Below are positions 15,113 to 21,685 of a DNA stretch of 41,671 bases, piece after piece (position 1 is the first letter of the stretch; each line of letters starts with the position of its first letter). The notes beneath the pieces are model-generated. The model was given only the letters and a program-made list of their open reading frames with translations, had not been told where the DNA came from and made no database searches. The translations under genes were made by a program, and so were the position numbers. The stretch comes from Clostridia bacterium (lineage in GTDB: Bacteria; Bacillota; Clostridia; Christensenellales; Aristaeellaceae), in NCBI GenBank assembly GCA_017524725.1, contig JAFXUZ010000029.1, positions 1 through 41,671 on the forward strand, given 5' to 3'.

Positions 15113-15801
15113 TCAGTCCTTTCATTCATCGGCGTGATCTTCCTGGACAGGTACATAAACGGCGTGTCCAGCAGCGCCACGACGGCCTTGAACAGGTAAG
15201 TGGTGAGCAGGATGCTGAAGAAAACGCTGTTCGGGTAAACGCCCCAGAAGGCGATAAAGGTGAATATGACGGTGTCGATCAACTGGCTGGTCAGGGTGCT
15301 CAGATTGTTCCGCAGCCACAGTTTCGCCCTGCCGCTCCCGGTCCTGGACCAGATATAATGATAAAGGAAAACGTCCAGGCGCTGGCTGATGATGAACCCG
15401 ACGAGGCTTGCGGCCGTGATCCTGGGAACAAGGCCGAACACCGTCTTCAGGCTGTCGTTGATATAATCGTTCGCGTTGGGCGTGAACCACAGGATCAGCT
15501 GCGTGCCCAGCATCCACAAAACCATCACCGAAAAGCTGTAGGCGACCGCCCTGGCGGCGTCCTTTTTGCCGTACTTTTCGGAAAGGATGTCCGTCACCAG
15601 GAAGGTGGAGGCGTACAGCACGTTTCCCGCGGTGGTGGCGACCCCGAAGATGTCCACGTTTTTGCATACGGCGATGTTGCCCAGGAGGGTGGCGAAAATG
15701 GCGAAGGCATACAGCCCGTTTTTGCCGAAGAGCCTGTACAGGCCCAGGACGCTGCCGAGGTAAATAAGGACGGTGACGATAAAGATCAGTTCATTCGGCA
15801 T
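15109..15801 (-). CDS. VUT-family queuosine precursor transporter (YhhQ-like)
   Basis: A 230-residue membrane protein with about six hydrophobic segments and the family patterns [24 protein letters not shown] and [25 protein letters not shown]. YhhQ-type proteins import preQ0/preQ1. The ATG at 15801 is preferred over 15816 because GGAG lies 9 nt upstream of it. The start region overlaps the extended queC reading frame by 11 nt, and the stop overlaps the queF start. Context (queC and queF) makes a deazaguanine substrate very likely. Confidence 0.88.
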   Translation of the reverse strand: MPNELIFIVTVLIYLGSVLGLYRLFGKNGLYAFAIFATLLGNIAVCKNVDIFGVATTAGNVLYASTFLVTDILSEKYGKKDAARAVAYSFSVMVLWMLGTQLILWFTPNANDYINDSLKTVFGLVPRITAASLVGFIISQRLDVFLYHYIWSRTGSGRAKLWLRNNLSTLTSQLIDTVIFTFIAFWGVYPNSVFFSILLTTYLFKAVVALLDTPFMYLSRKITPMNERTE

Positions 15802-16570
15802 GTGTGCTTTCTCCATTTTCTAAAATAAGAGAGTCGAGTTTGAGAGAAGGCGTACTCTCATGATGTCTGAGCGCTGGTGAAGGAAAAAAATCGTATTCGA
15901 TGGGGTCCTCCAGGCCGTTTTCCCGGAAGGCGCGGATGCGGTCGCGGCAGGTGCCGCATACGCCGCAGGCCTTTTCGCGGCCCTCGTAGCAGCTCCAGGT
16001 CATTTCAAAGGGGACCCCAAGCTCTTTCCCCGCCGCGACGACGGCCGACTTCGGCTTGTCGATAAAGGGCGCTTCGATGCGGACCGCGTTCCCGCTGCCG
16101 ATGAAAACGGCGTCGGCGATGGCGCTGTTGAAGGCCGCGCTGGTGTCCGGATACGCTGCCCCTGCAGCGTCGTCCGCGTGGGCGCCGTAATAGATCACCC
16201 CGCACCCGCGGCTTATGGCGACGGCCGCCGCCGAGGAAAGGAACAGGCCGTTCCGGAAGGGCACATAGGTGGAGACCGGCGCGCCGTCGGCCCCCGCCAG
16301 CTGGGAGGAATAATCCGCGTGGGGGATGCCTTCCGCCGCGCCTTCAAGCAGCGTGCAGGTGCTGCCCCTGAAGATCTCGCCCAGGTCCAGCGTCAGGCGC
16401 TTTACGCCGTAGAAGTCCGCGATCCTTTGGGACGCTTCCATCTCCTTTTTGTGCTTCTGGCCGTAGTAAACGGACAGGGCCAGGACCTCCCCGGCCCCGT
16501 AAGCCCTGACCGCCAGCCCCAGGCAGACGGTGCTGTCGAGCCCGCCGGAAAACAACACAAGCGCTTTCAT
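15791..16570 (-). CDS. queC: 7-cyano-7-deazaguanine synthase with repeat-derived tail
   Basis: A 259-residue QueC converting 7-carboxy-7-deazaguanine to preQ0 with ATP and ammonia. The PP-loop SGGLDS is at 8-13 and the zinc-binding cysteines are at 194, 202, 205 and 208. A normal QueC would end near IEYDF (about 227). Here about 32 further residues are encoded by repeat copy B (FPSPALRHHESTP...KLDSLI) and run into the next gene's start. The ATG at 16570 has CGGAGG 5 nt upstream; a longer upstream frame is not credible. First gene of the queuosine operon, expressed from a strong promoter and a structured leader. Confidence 0.95.
   Translation of the reverse strand: MKALVLFSGGLDSTVCLGLAVRAYGAGEVLALSVYYGQKHKKEMEASQRIADFYGVKRLTLDLGEIFRGSTCTLLEGAAEGIPHADYSSQLAGADGAPVSTYVPFRNGLFLSSAAAVAISRGCGVIYYGAHADDAAGAAYPDTSAAFNSAIADAVFIGSGNAVRIEAPFIDKPKSAVVAAGKELGVPFEMTWSCYEGREKACGVCGTCRDRIRAFRENGLEDPIEYDFFPSPALRHHESTPSLKLDSLILENGESTHAE
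15826..15890 (+). repeat. R1 repeat, copy B (inside the queC frame)
   Basis: Second copy of the ~65-bp R1 element. In the direction of queC transcription it is translated as the C-terminal tail of QueC, because no stop codon separates the gene from the repeat. Confidence 0.85.
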
Positions 16571-16615
16571 AAAACCTCCGAATGATAAAAAGATGCTTTG
16601 CGGAACGCAAAAAGA

Positions 16616-16646
16616 CAAAAAAATAGGCCCTGCAAAACGCAAAGCC
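16616..16646 (-). terminator. Intrinsic terminator in the queC leader (attenuator)
   Basis: On the minus strand GGCTTTGC (16646-16639) pairs with GCAGGGCC (16633-16626), eight pairs including two G-U, with loop GTTTT, followed by TATTTTTTTG. It lies between the queC promoter and start codon. GCTTTGCG (16645-16638) can instead pair perfectly with CGCAAAGC (16602-16595) downstream, which would break the terminator. Confidence 0.65.
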
Positions 16647-16680
16647 ACACTGCAACGGCGGCGGCGCCCCATTGCGTGAG

Positions 16681-16741
16681 TCCCGGTTTTGCTTAACGAC
16701 AGGAAGGTACAAATGAACTGTCGGTCCGGGAACGGTCCCGG
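16681..16741 (-). ncRNA. Structured queC leader, candidate preQ1 riboswitch aptamer
   Basis: Just after the predicted transcription start lies CCGGGA (16741-16736), then TCCCGG (16731-16726), then a hairpin CGACAG/CTGTCG (16723-16718 with 16702-16697), an A-rich tail TTAAGCAAAACC (16696-16685) and a second CCGGGA (16686-16681). TCCCGG can pair with either CCGGGA, giving two exclusive folds. A hairpin followed by TTAA.CAAAAC is reminiscent of class I preQ1 aptamers. I cannot confirm the class: the loop-tail pseudoknot is only weakly supported (TTTG with CAAA). Confidence 0.4.
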
Positions 16742-16750
16742 GCAAAGGGC

Positions 16751-16779
16751 ATTATAGCAGAAAGGAACGCGGGTTTCAA
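16751..16779 (-). promoter_or_regulatory. Promoter of the queuosine operon
   Basis: TTGAAA (16774-16779), a 17-nt spacer and perfect TATAAT (16751-16756) on the minus strand. The predicted start near 16744 leaves a leader of about 174 nt before queC. Confidence 0.8.
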
Positions 16780-16793
16780 TGCGAAAAATAACT

Positions 16794-16822
16794 TTGCTGA
16801 CTTGTTTTAATTGCGGTATAAT
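16794..16822 (+). promoter_or_regulatory. Promoter pointing toward the ATPase pseudogene
   Basis: TTGCTG (16794-16799), a 17-nt spacer and TATAAT (16817-16822) on the plus strand, diverging from the queC promoter. The next coding remains lie 200-300 nt downstream. Confidence 0.55.
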
Positions 16823-17127
16823 CGGGGCCAATCTGATTCAGAGTCCGGTCCTCGGTGCGATTTCTCCTGTCCAGCTATCCGGCGGTGTCTAAACACTGAT
16901 CCTGATCAGCAAGGTCAGGGATCAAGTTTTCAATGCGTCCAAATGCGGTGACAATTGCGACAAGTGGCTGCTGAAGATCGCCGCAGACAGGAAAAATCGT
17001 TGTCAATCTCCGCCACCTTATGGACTTTGGGGATGAAGAGTTTAAAATCATGGTGATGAACAAAAAGAAGATCGCGCACAATATGCGGGAGCTCGTCCTG
17101 CTTGCGGGCGAGTTTGTGTGAGGCATC
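16823..17127 (+). other. Degenerate stretch with the end of an unidentified frame
   Basis: No complete gene. A frame ending with TGA at 17118-17120 reads EEFKIMVMNKKKIAHNMRELVLLAGEFV and looks like a protein C-terminus, stopping 7 nt before the ATG of the ATPase pseudogene. Upstream it is broken by a stop and has no start. It could be the remnant of a small partner gene once translated just ahead of the ATPase. Confidence 0.35.
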
Positions 17128-17918
17128 ATGAACGGAAAGCATACGGTAAAAGTCTCTGATAAGAGAGTTCGGTACAGCTTCGAGCTGGTTCGAAATATCA
17201 CTGTCGTTCAGGGAAATACATCGCGTCACATTCCTTTGCCTCAGCCATCCGTCATACGGATAACTACTATGTCATCTTCTGCAGAGAATCCCTTCACGAA
17301 CTTCCTTACAGTGTGGAGGAGATTTACGAAATCAAGACCAGTAAAAAGCTTCATACTTTCAAGAAGATTTATCGCCGGCAGAAGGATTATGTGTACGCCA
17401 AAGCTGAGGGAAGGACAAAGCCTTTTGCTTTACTGACAGAAGATTCACACGCGGGGTATCAGTTTTACCGGTATCATTACGATGGCACCTCGGTTGTCTG
17501 CAGTTCTGCCGGATCCAATTCAGGCATCTTCTCATGGCTTCAGGAACATCACGATGAAAAAGTGTTTGTTGTTGCCGATGGCGCTGCATTCGGCTCGGAG
17601 ATGAGCCGCGTCATGGAATTGCAGCATCAGTTTCCCGATAAGATTACCTTATGCTTGCCGGAATGCTTTGAGTGGCTGATCCTGCAATCGGGGCTGATCG
17701 ACATACCGGGCCTTGATGCAGTGCTTGAAAACCCAAGCGAGGGCATCGATCCACAGCGGTATTTCAGTTGGGAGAACTTTTTCGAAGAATACTTGATTCA
17801 GCAGACTGCCGGTACTCATTATGCGTATTCCAAATCACAGATTCACAGGTTCTACACAGTGCGGGAGAACAGCAGCAGAATCGTGGCGCTGATCGCAGCA
17901 AAAATGCCAAAAACATGA
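17128..17918 (+). pseudogene. P-loop ATPase of unknown function, internal deletion
   Basis: The N-terminus MNGKHTVKVSDKRVRYSFELVRNITVVQG (17128 onward) resembles, from memory, a Firmicutes ATPase family in which the next residues are a Walker A loop (GxSATGKTT). Here that segment and about 80 residues after it are missing. Sequence resumes out of frame at about 17225 with FASAIRHTDNYYVIFCRESL, corresponding to the region after Walker B, and continues to 17918 through VFVVADGAAFGSEM and FSWENFFEEYLI. I conclude that one internal deletion removed the nucleotide-binding site and shifted the frame. The family is sometimes mislabelled as a translation initiation factor; its role is unknown. Codon use and composition are AT-richer than the flanks. 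Confidence 0.6.
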
Positions 17919-17975
17919 CATAAGCAAGTTTGATTATGATAAGACCTGTGTGTTTTGTAAATCTATATGTTTTCC

Positions 17976-18011
17976 AACCGTTTCTTAAAACCTGTCTGGA
18001 AGCGGTTTTTT
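17976..18011 (+). terminator. Intrinsic terminator after the ATPase pseudogene
   Basis: AACCGTTTCT (17976-17985) pairs with GGAAGCGGTT (17998-18007), ten pairs with two G-U, followed by a T run. Confidence 0.75.
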
Positions 18012-18045
18012 CTATACCTTCATTATCTGTCCGCCCGCGGACGCC

Positions 18046-18073
18046 TTGACTGCGGCTGAGGCGATGGTATAAT
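18046..18073 (+). promoter_or_regulatory. Promoter of the nitroreductase gene
   Basis: TTGACT (18046-18051), a 16-nt spacer and TATAAT (18068-18073) with an extended TGG. Lies 32 nt before the start codon. Confidence 0.8.
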
Positions 18074-18104
18074 GAATTCGATAAAAACAGCGGGAGGAAC
18101 GAAT

Positions 18105-18635
18105 ATGGATACAATGGAAGCGATCCTTTCAAGGCGCAGCTACCGCGGAAAATATCTGCCCCGGCCGGTGCCCAGGGAGGACCTGAAAAAGATCATGGAG
18201 GCGGGCCTCGCCGCGCCCTCGGGCTGCAACAAGCAGACCGTGTCCCTGATCGCGGTGGACGACCCGGAAACGCTCGCAAAGCTGCGCTCCGTCATCGATC
18301 CGGCGAAAGGAGAGACGGCGCCTGCCATGATCTGCGTGCTGACGCAGAAGATCATCGCTTACCGGGACCGGTGCTTCAACGTGCAGGATTACGCCGCGGC
18401 CATCGAAAACATGCTGCTCGCCATCGTATCCCTTGGCTACGAGAGCTGCTGGTTTGAGGGGCACATCACCGATACGGACCGGATCGGTGACAAAATGGCC
18501 CGCATCCTCGGTGCGCCGGAGGGATACGAGCTGGTGTGTTTCCTGCCGGTCGGCAGGGCGGAGGGGGAGGCGCAGGAGCCGAAGAAAAAGGCGTTCGGCG
18601 AGCGCGCGTTCTTCAACGCCTTCGGAGGGACATGA
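18105..18635 (+). CDS. Nitroreductase-family FMN oxidoreductase
   Basis: A 176-residue single-domain nitroreductase-fold protein. The N-terminal SRRSYRGKYLPRPVPREDL...AAPSGCNKQT is the FMN-binding signature, and the C-terminal half has the typical GYESCWFEG and a family-like FLPVGRAEGE. Members reduce nitro compounds, quinones or other electrophiles with NAD(P)H; the substrate is not predictable. The ATG at 18105 follows GGGAGG at good spacing, against an upstream ATG at 18072 that overlaps the -10. Stand-alone gene, convergent with mscS 28 bp away. Confidence 0.88.
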   Translation: MDTMEAILSRRSYRGKYLPRPVPREDLKKIMEAGLAAPSGCNKQTVSLIAVDDPETLAKLRSVIDPAKGETAPAMICVLTQKIIAYRDRCFNVQDYAAAIENMLLAIVSLGYESCWFEGHITDTDRIGDKMARILGAPEGYELVCFLPVGRAEGEAQEPKKKAFGERAFFNAFGGT

Positions 18636-18663
18636 CTCGTGCACGGCATTGACAGCTAAATAA

Positions 18664-19476
18664 TCATACCATTTTGATGCCTTGCTCCGCAAAGACCTCG
18701 CGGACGGAGAGCAGCAGTTTTTTGTTGACCCTGCGGTAATCGGCGGAGGGCGTCCATACGCGGACGGCGAATTTGATATTGGGCCCGTCGAAGGCGACGG
18801 GCATGGCCTCCGGCACTTCGCATTTTTCGTCCGTGCACTCCGGCATGGCGCGCTTTGCCGCCTCCAGAAGGGCGTCCATCACCGCGCGGTCGTCCTCCGC
18901 CATGCTCACCCGGACGCTGACCTCCAGCCGGCGGACGGGCAGCACCGAATAATTGGTGACCTGCGCCGAGGAGACCGCGGAATTGGGGACCATCACCAGC
19001 CGGTTGTCCACCGTGACCACGCGGGTGTAGACCAGGTTGATATCCTTCACCGTGCCGGATACGGCCCCCGCCTCGATGAAGTCGCCGGCCCGGAAGGGCT
19101 TGTTGACCAGGATAACGATGCCGTTCACCACGTTGCTCATCACGTTCTGTACGCTGAGGGACACCGCCAGGGCGAACATGCTGAGCAGCGCCACAAGGGA
19201 CGTGACCGGCATGCCCAGGCGGTCCAGGGTGATAATGAAGGTGAGCAGCAGCAGGAACACCCGCAGGAAGACCACCAGGAAATGGCCGGCCGTCTTCTCC
19301 AGACGGTCTTTCTTCATCAGCCTTTTCAGTATCTGCAGGATGACCTGCGTGACCGCGATGCCGCCCGCCAGGCAGCACAGGGCGGTGACGGCCGTTCTTA
19401 CGTCCAGGGACGAAATGGCCCGGGTGGCCTGTTCCAGGTCTTTCGGGTCGATGACGGGCAGCGCTGAGGTGAACAT
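18664..19476 (-). CDS. mscS: Small-conductance mechanosensitive channel (MscS family)
   Basis: A 270-residue MscS. Three membrane segments (about 28-48, 66-84 and 92-121) come first; the third carries the pore-helix pattern ALAVSLSVQNVMSNVVNGIVIL. The beta domain follows (KPFRAGDFIEAGAVSGTVKDINLVYTRV and VPNSAVSSAQVTNYS), then the alpha/beta C-terminal domain. It releases solutes upon hypo-osmotic shock. The ATG at 19476 is chosen because AAAGGAG precedes it; 47 upstream codons of the longer frame cover promoter and hairpin and lack family similarity. Confidence 0.92.
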   Translation of the reverse strand: MFTSALPVIDPKDLEQATRAISSLDVRTAVTALCCLAGGIAVTQVILQILKRLMKKDRLEKTAGHFLVVFLRVFLLLLTFIITLDRLGMPVTSLVALLSMFALAVSLSVQNVMSNVVNGIVILVNKPFRAGDFIEAGAVSGTVKDINLVYTRVVTVDNRLVMVPNSAVSSAQVTNYSVLPVRRLEVSVRVSMAEDDRAVMDALLEAAKRAMPECTDEKCEVPEAMPVAFDGPNIKFAVRVWTPSADYRRVNKKLLLSVREVFAEQGIKMV

Positions 19477-19510
19477 GTGCCTTCTCCTTTCGGCCGTGCC
19501 GGCCGGGAAC

Positions 19511-19539
19511 AGTGTACAACATTTTGAGGCCGCGGACAA
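19511..19539 (-). promoter_or_regulatory. Putative promoter of mscS
   Basis: TTGTCC (19534-19539), a 17-nt spacer and TACACT (19511-19516) on the minus strand, 35 nt ahead of the start codon. Confidence 0.5.
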
Positions 19540-19552
19540 GATACGGACGGAG

Positions 19553-19596
19553 CCGGGGGAGACCGCTCTTTGTGCCCAAAGAGCGGTTTCCCCCGG
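19553..19596. repeat. 44-nt near-perfect hairpin between divergent promoters
   Basis: Twenty consecutive pairs (CCGGGGGAGACCGCTCTTTG against its complement) with a single G-U and a four-base loop TGCC. No T run follows on either strand, and both flanking promoters point away from it, so it is not an ordinary terminator. Confidence 0.85.
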
Positions 19597-19660
19597 ACCC
19601 CCATCCGAGAAAGGCATCCGGGGCAGGAGCGGGACGCATATGCCGGACGTATGCGGACAG

Positions 19661-19672
19661 CACAGGGGACGG
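19661..19672 (+). repeat. R2 repeat, partial copy
   Basis: CACAGGGGACGG matches the first 12 bases of the 21-bp R2 element; the second half is diverged. Confidence 0.4.
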
Positions 19673-19677
19673 CGGTA

Positions 19678-19707
19678 TTGACGGTATCCTTCGGATGATC
19701 ATATAAT
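19678..19707 (+). promoter_or_regulatory. Promoter of the HPr-like / HD hydrolase pair
   Basis: TTGACG (19678-19683), an 18-nt spacer and TATAAT (19702-19707), 48 nt ahead of the HPr-like start. Confidence 0.75.
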
Positions 19708-19755
19708 CAAAAGAAAAAGATCAAAAACCCGGTGGGTTTTCAAGGAGGAAACGAT

Positions 19756-20004
19756 ATGAAGATACGGATCAAGGCCGATTCCATGCAGGACGCGGAGGCG
19801 CTGAGCGCTGCCTGCGCCAAATTCAAGGGGGAGATCCTTTTGAAGGCGGGGAAATACTGCGTGGACGCCAAATCGTCCCTGGGGTTCCTGGCGCTGATGT
19901 ATTCGGCAAAGGATCAGATGTACCTGGATCCCGCCGGGCTGGACGGGGGAGAGTGCGAAAAGCTGGTCAGGGCTATCCGGGAATATGTGATCGAAGAGGA
20001 CTGA
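19756..20004 (+). CDS. HPr-like domain protein lacking the phosphorylation histidine
   Basis: An 82-residue protein with the HPr fold pattern, most clearly in the middle (KYCVDAKSSLGFLALMYS, which parallels the VDAKSILGIMSL stretch around Ser46 of HPr). The N-terminal His15 motif (GLHARP) is absent, so it cannot be a normal PTS phosphocarrier. Such degenerate HPr-like proteins are common in Clostridia without assigned roles. Start supported by AAGGAGG. The next gene begins 43 bp downstream and is probably co-transcribed. Confidence 0.75.
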   Translation: MKIRIKADSMQDAEALSAACAKFKGEILLKAGKYCVDAKSSLGFLALMYSAKDQMYLDPAGLDGGECEKLVRAIREYVIEED

Positions 20005-20047
20005 TCGTTTTTCCCGGGAATACCATGACAATACTCAAGGAGGGTAT

Positions 20048-20473
20048 ATGCTGAGCAGGGACGTGGAAAAAGCCCGGGCATGGGCTGAAAAAATGCACCG
20101 GGGACAAACGGATAAGGCCGGAAACCCGTATATCGGGCATCCGGCCCGCGTCGCGGGGCGGCTGAAGAGCCCGGAAGCGCAGGTGGTAGGCTGGCTGCAC
20201 GACACGGTGGAGGATACGGAACTGACGCTTTCGGAGATCGAAGGGGAATTCGGCCCGGAAACGGCTTCGGCGGTGGACGCCGTCAGCAGGCGGGACGGGG
20301 AGGAATGGGACGATTACCTGAAGCGCGTAAAGCAGAATCCCGTCGCCCGGCAGGTGAAGATCAGCGACCTGATCGACAACAGCAACCTTTCCCGCCTGGC
20401 TGAGATCACCATGCGGGATGTGGAGCGCCAGGCCAAATACAACCGTGCACTGAAGTATATGCTGACGGACTGA
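20048..20473 (+). CDS. Small HD-domain hydrolase (SpoT/MESH1-like)
   Basis: A 141-residue HD-family protein. The N-terminus resembles the hydrolase domain of SpoT and the small alarmone hydrolases: MHRGQTDKAGNPYIGHPARVA, then WLHDTVEDTELTL with the metal-binding HD pair, then KISDLIDNSNLSR. The synthetase domain is absent, and the protein is shorter than MESH1-type enzymes (about 180 residues). A (p)ppGpp or other nucleotide substrate is possible but unproven. AAGGAGGG precedes the start. Confidence 0.8.
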   Translation: MLSRDVEKARAWAEKMHRGQTDKAGNPYIGHPARVAGRLKSPEAQVVGWLHDTVEDTELTLSEIEGEFGPETASAVDAVSRRDGEEWDDYLKRVKQNPVARQVKISDLIDNSNLSRLAEITMRDVERQAKYNRALKYMLTD

Positions 20474-20506
20474 GGGCGTGTTTCCCGGAGGCCGGATCAG
20501 GGTGCA

Positions 20507-20556
20507 GGGGCAAACGCCCATGCCGCTTAGGTTCGGGGGCCGCGGAGGCCCCTGAA
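20507..20556 (+). repeat. R3 GC-rich repeat, copy 1
   Basis: A 50-bp element GGGGCAAACGCCCATGCCGC...GGTTCGGGGGCCGCGGAGG..., nearly the same as 25071-25120. Contains the hairpin GGGGCC/GGCCCC with loop GCGGA. Lies in the gap between the HD hydrolase and the TIM-barrel gene. Confidence 0.75.
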
Positions 20557-20621
20557 GCACGGGATACAGGCCGAATGGCGCAGCCCAGCCCGGCACGCGG
20601 AAATACCCATGCCCGGCAATA

Positions 20622-20650
20622 TTGAAAGGGAAACATCCGCGCTATAAACT
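20622..20650 (+). promoter_or_regulatory. Possible promoter of the TIM-barrel isomerase gene
   Basis: TTGAAA (20622-20627), a 17-nt spacer and TAAACT (20645-20650). A better -10 match, TATAAA, is two bases upstream at a shorter spacing of 15. Confidence 0.35.
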
Positions 20651-20716
20651 TTACCCGGAAATGGATGAGCCGGAGGAAACCGGGTAAAACCCGGAATACC
20701 CTTTGGAGGAAAGCAA

Positions 20717-21502
20717 ATGAAAACGTCAGGAACGATCGCCGCGTTTTATGAAAACATCAGGACCGGCGCCGTGCACGACGGCATTCCGATGGCGGAAGCG
20801 GTCTCCGCGCTGTGCGCATCCGGGCTGCGCGGGCTGTATATAAGCTATGAGAGCGCTGCGGAATACGCGGACGAGATCGCGGAGACGCTGAAGAGGACGG
20901 GAGCGGAGGTCACCGGGCTCCACGCGTGGATCAAATTCAGCGAAAACGGAACGGAAGCCCGCCGTGTGATCGACCGGGCGAAGGAAATGGGCACGGACCA
21001 CGCGCTGATCGTGCCCGTGTGCGAAGGCAACCATATCGATACCCTGATCGCGGGGATGCGGGACGCCGTGGACTACGGGAAAACGAAGGGCATCCGGGTG
21101 TATATGGAGGACCTTGACCAGCCGGATTCCCCGTACAACAGCATCAGCGGCGTGCGGACGTTCCTGGACCGGGTCCCGGGGCTCGGCTGCTGCTTTGACA
21201 CCGGCAACTGGATCATGCACGGGGAAGACGAGGCCGAAGCCTTCAGGCAGTTCCGCGGCCGGATCGGCGCCATGCACCTGAAGGACCGGCGCGCGGCCCC
21301 GATCAACGCGGACGACGAGGGGATACGCATCCTTGACGGGACCTTCCGGTATCCGGCCCCGGTCGGAAAAGGAAATATCGGGATCGCCGGGATCCTGTCC
21401 ATGGCGGGGGACTGGCCGATGATCGTGGAGATGTATGGATACAGCCCCGGGCATATGCTGGAGGGGATCAGGGAATCCGTCGAATGGATCCGGGCAGAAT
21501 AA
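20717..21502 (+). CDS. Sugar phosphate isomerase/epimerase-like TIM barrel
   Basis: A 261-residue protein of the xylose-isomerase-like TIM-barrel superfamily (AP endonuclease 2 fold). Metal-binding positions fit VYMEDLDQP (Glu, strand 4), CCFDTGNW (Asp, strand 5), MHLKD (His/Lys/Asp, strand 7) and VEMYGY (Glu, strand 8). Members isomerise or epimerise sugars, hydroxypyruvate or inositol intermediates. No neighbouring carbohydrate genes narrow the substrate. TTTGGAGG precedes the start. Confidence 0.8.
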   Translation: MKTSGTIAAFYENIRTGAVHDGIPMAEAVSALCASGLRGLYISYESAAEYADEIAETLKRTGAEVTGLHAWIKFSENGTEARRVIDRAKEMGTDHALIVPVCEGNHIDTLIAGMRDAVDYGKTKGIRVYMEDLDQPDSPYNSISGVRTFLDRVPGLGCCFDTGNWIMHGEDEAEAFRQFRGRIGAMHLKDRRAAPINADDEGIRILDGTFRYPAPVGKGNIGIAGILSMAGDWPMIVEMYGYSPGHMLEGIRESVEWIRAE

Positions 21503-21604
21503 AGAACGGCGCAAAAGATATGCCCCGGGCTTTTCAAATGGACGCGGGGCGGCGTCCATGCCGCGCTTTATTCATCGGCCGCGAAGGCTCGTGAGGAAAC
21601 AGCG

Positions 21605-21647
21605 GTAATAAAACGGGCGGGACGGATGCAGATCTCCGTCCCGCCCG
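21605..21647 (-). terminator. Strong terminator after the TlpA-like gene
   Basis: A perfect 13-bp stem CGGGCGGGACGGA (21614-21626 with 21635-21647) with an 8-nt loop. On the minus strand it is followed by TTTTATTA. It lies 39 nt after the TlpA-like stop; on the plus strand it may also stop the isomerase transcript. Confidence 0.85.
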
Positions 21648-21685
21648 ATTTATGTATGGCGCCTCACAGGCAGCCGCATCGCCGG

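Noticed and set aside
14280..15199. Plus-strand frames opposite queF
   Set aside because: No motifs or initiation signals; queF on the other strand is intact and complete.
16571..16831. Longer queC start (346-residue reading)
   Set aside because: The extra 87 residues cover the queC promoter, leader and terminator; QueC family similarity begins at MKALVLFSGG, which has its own CGGAGG.
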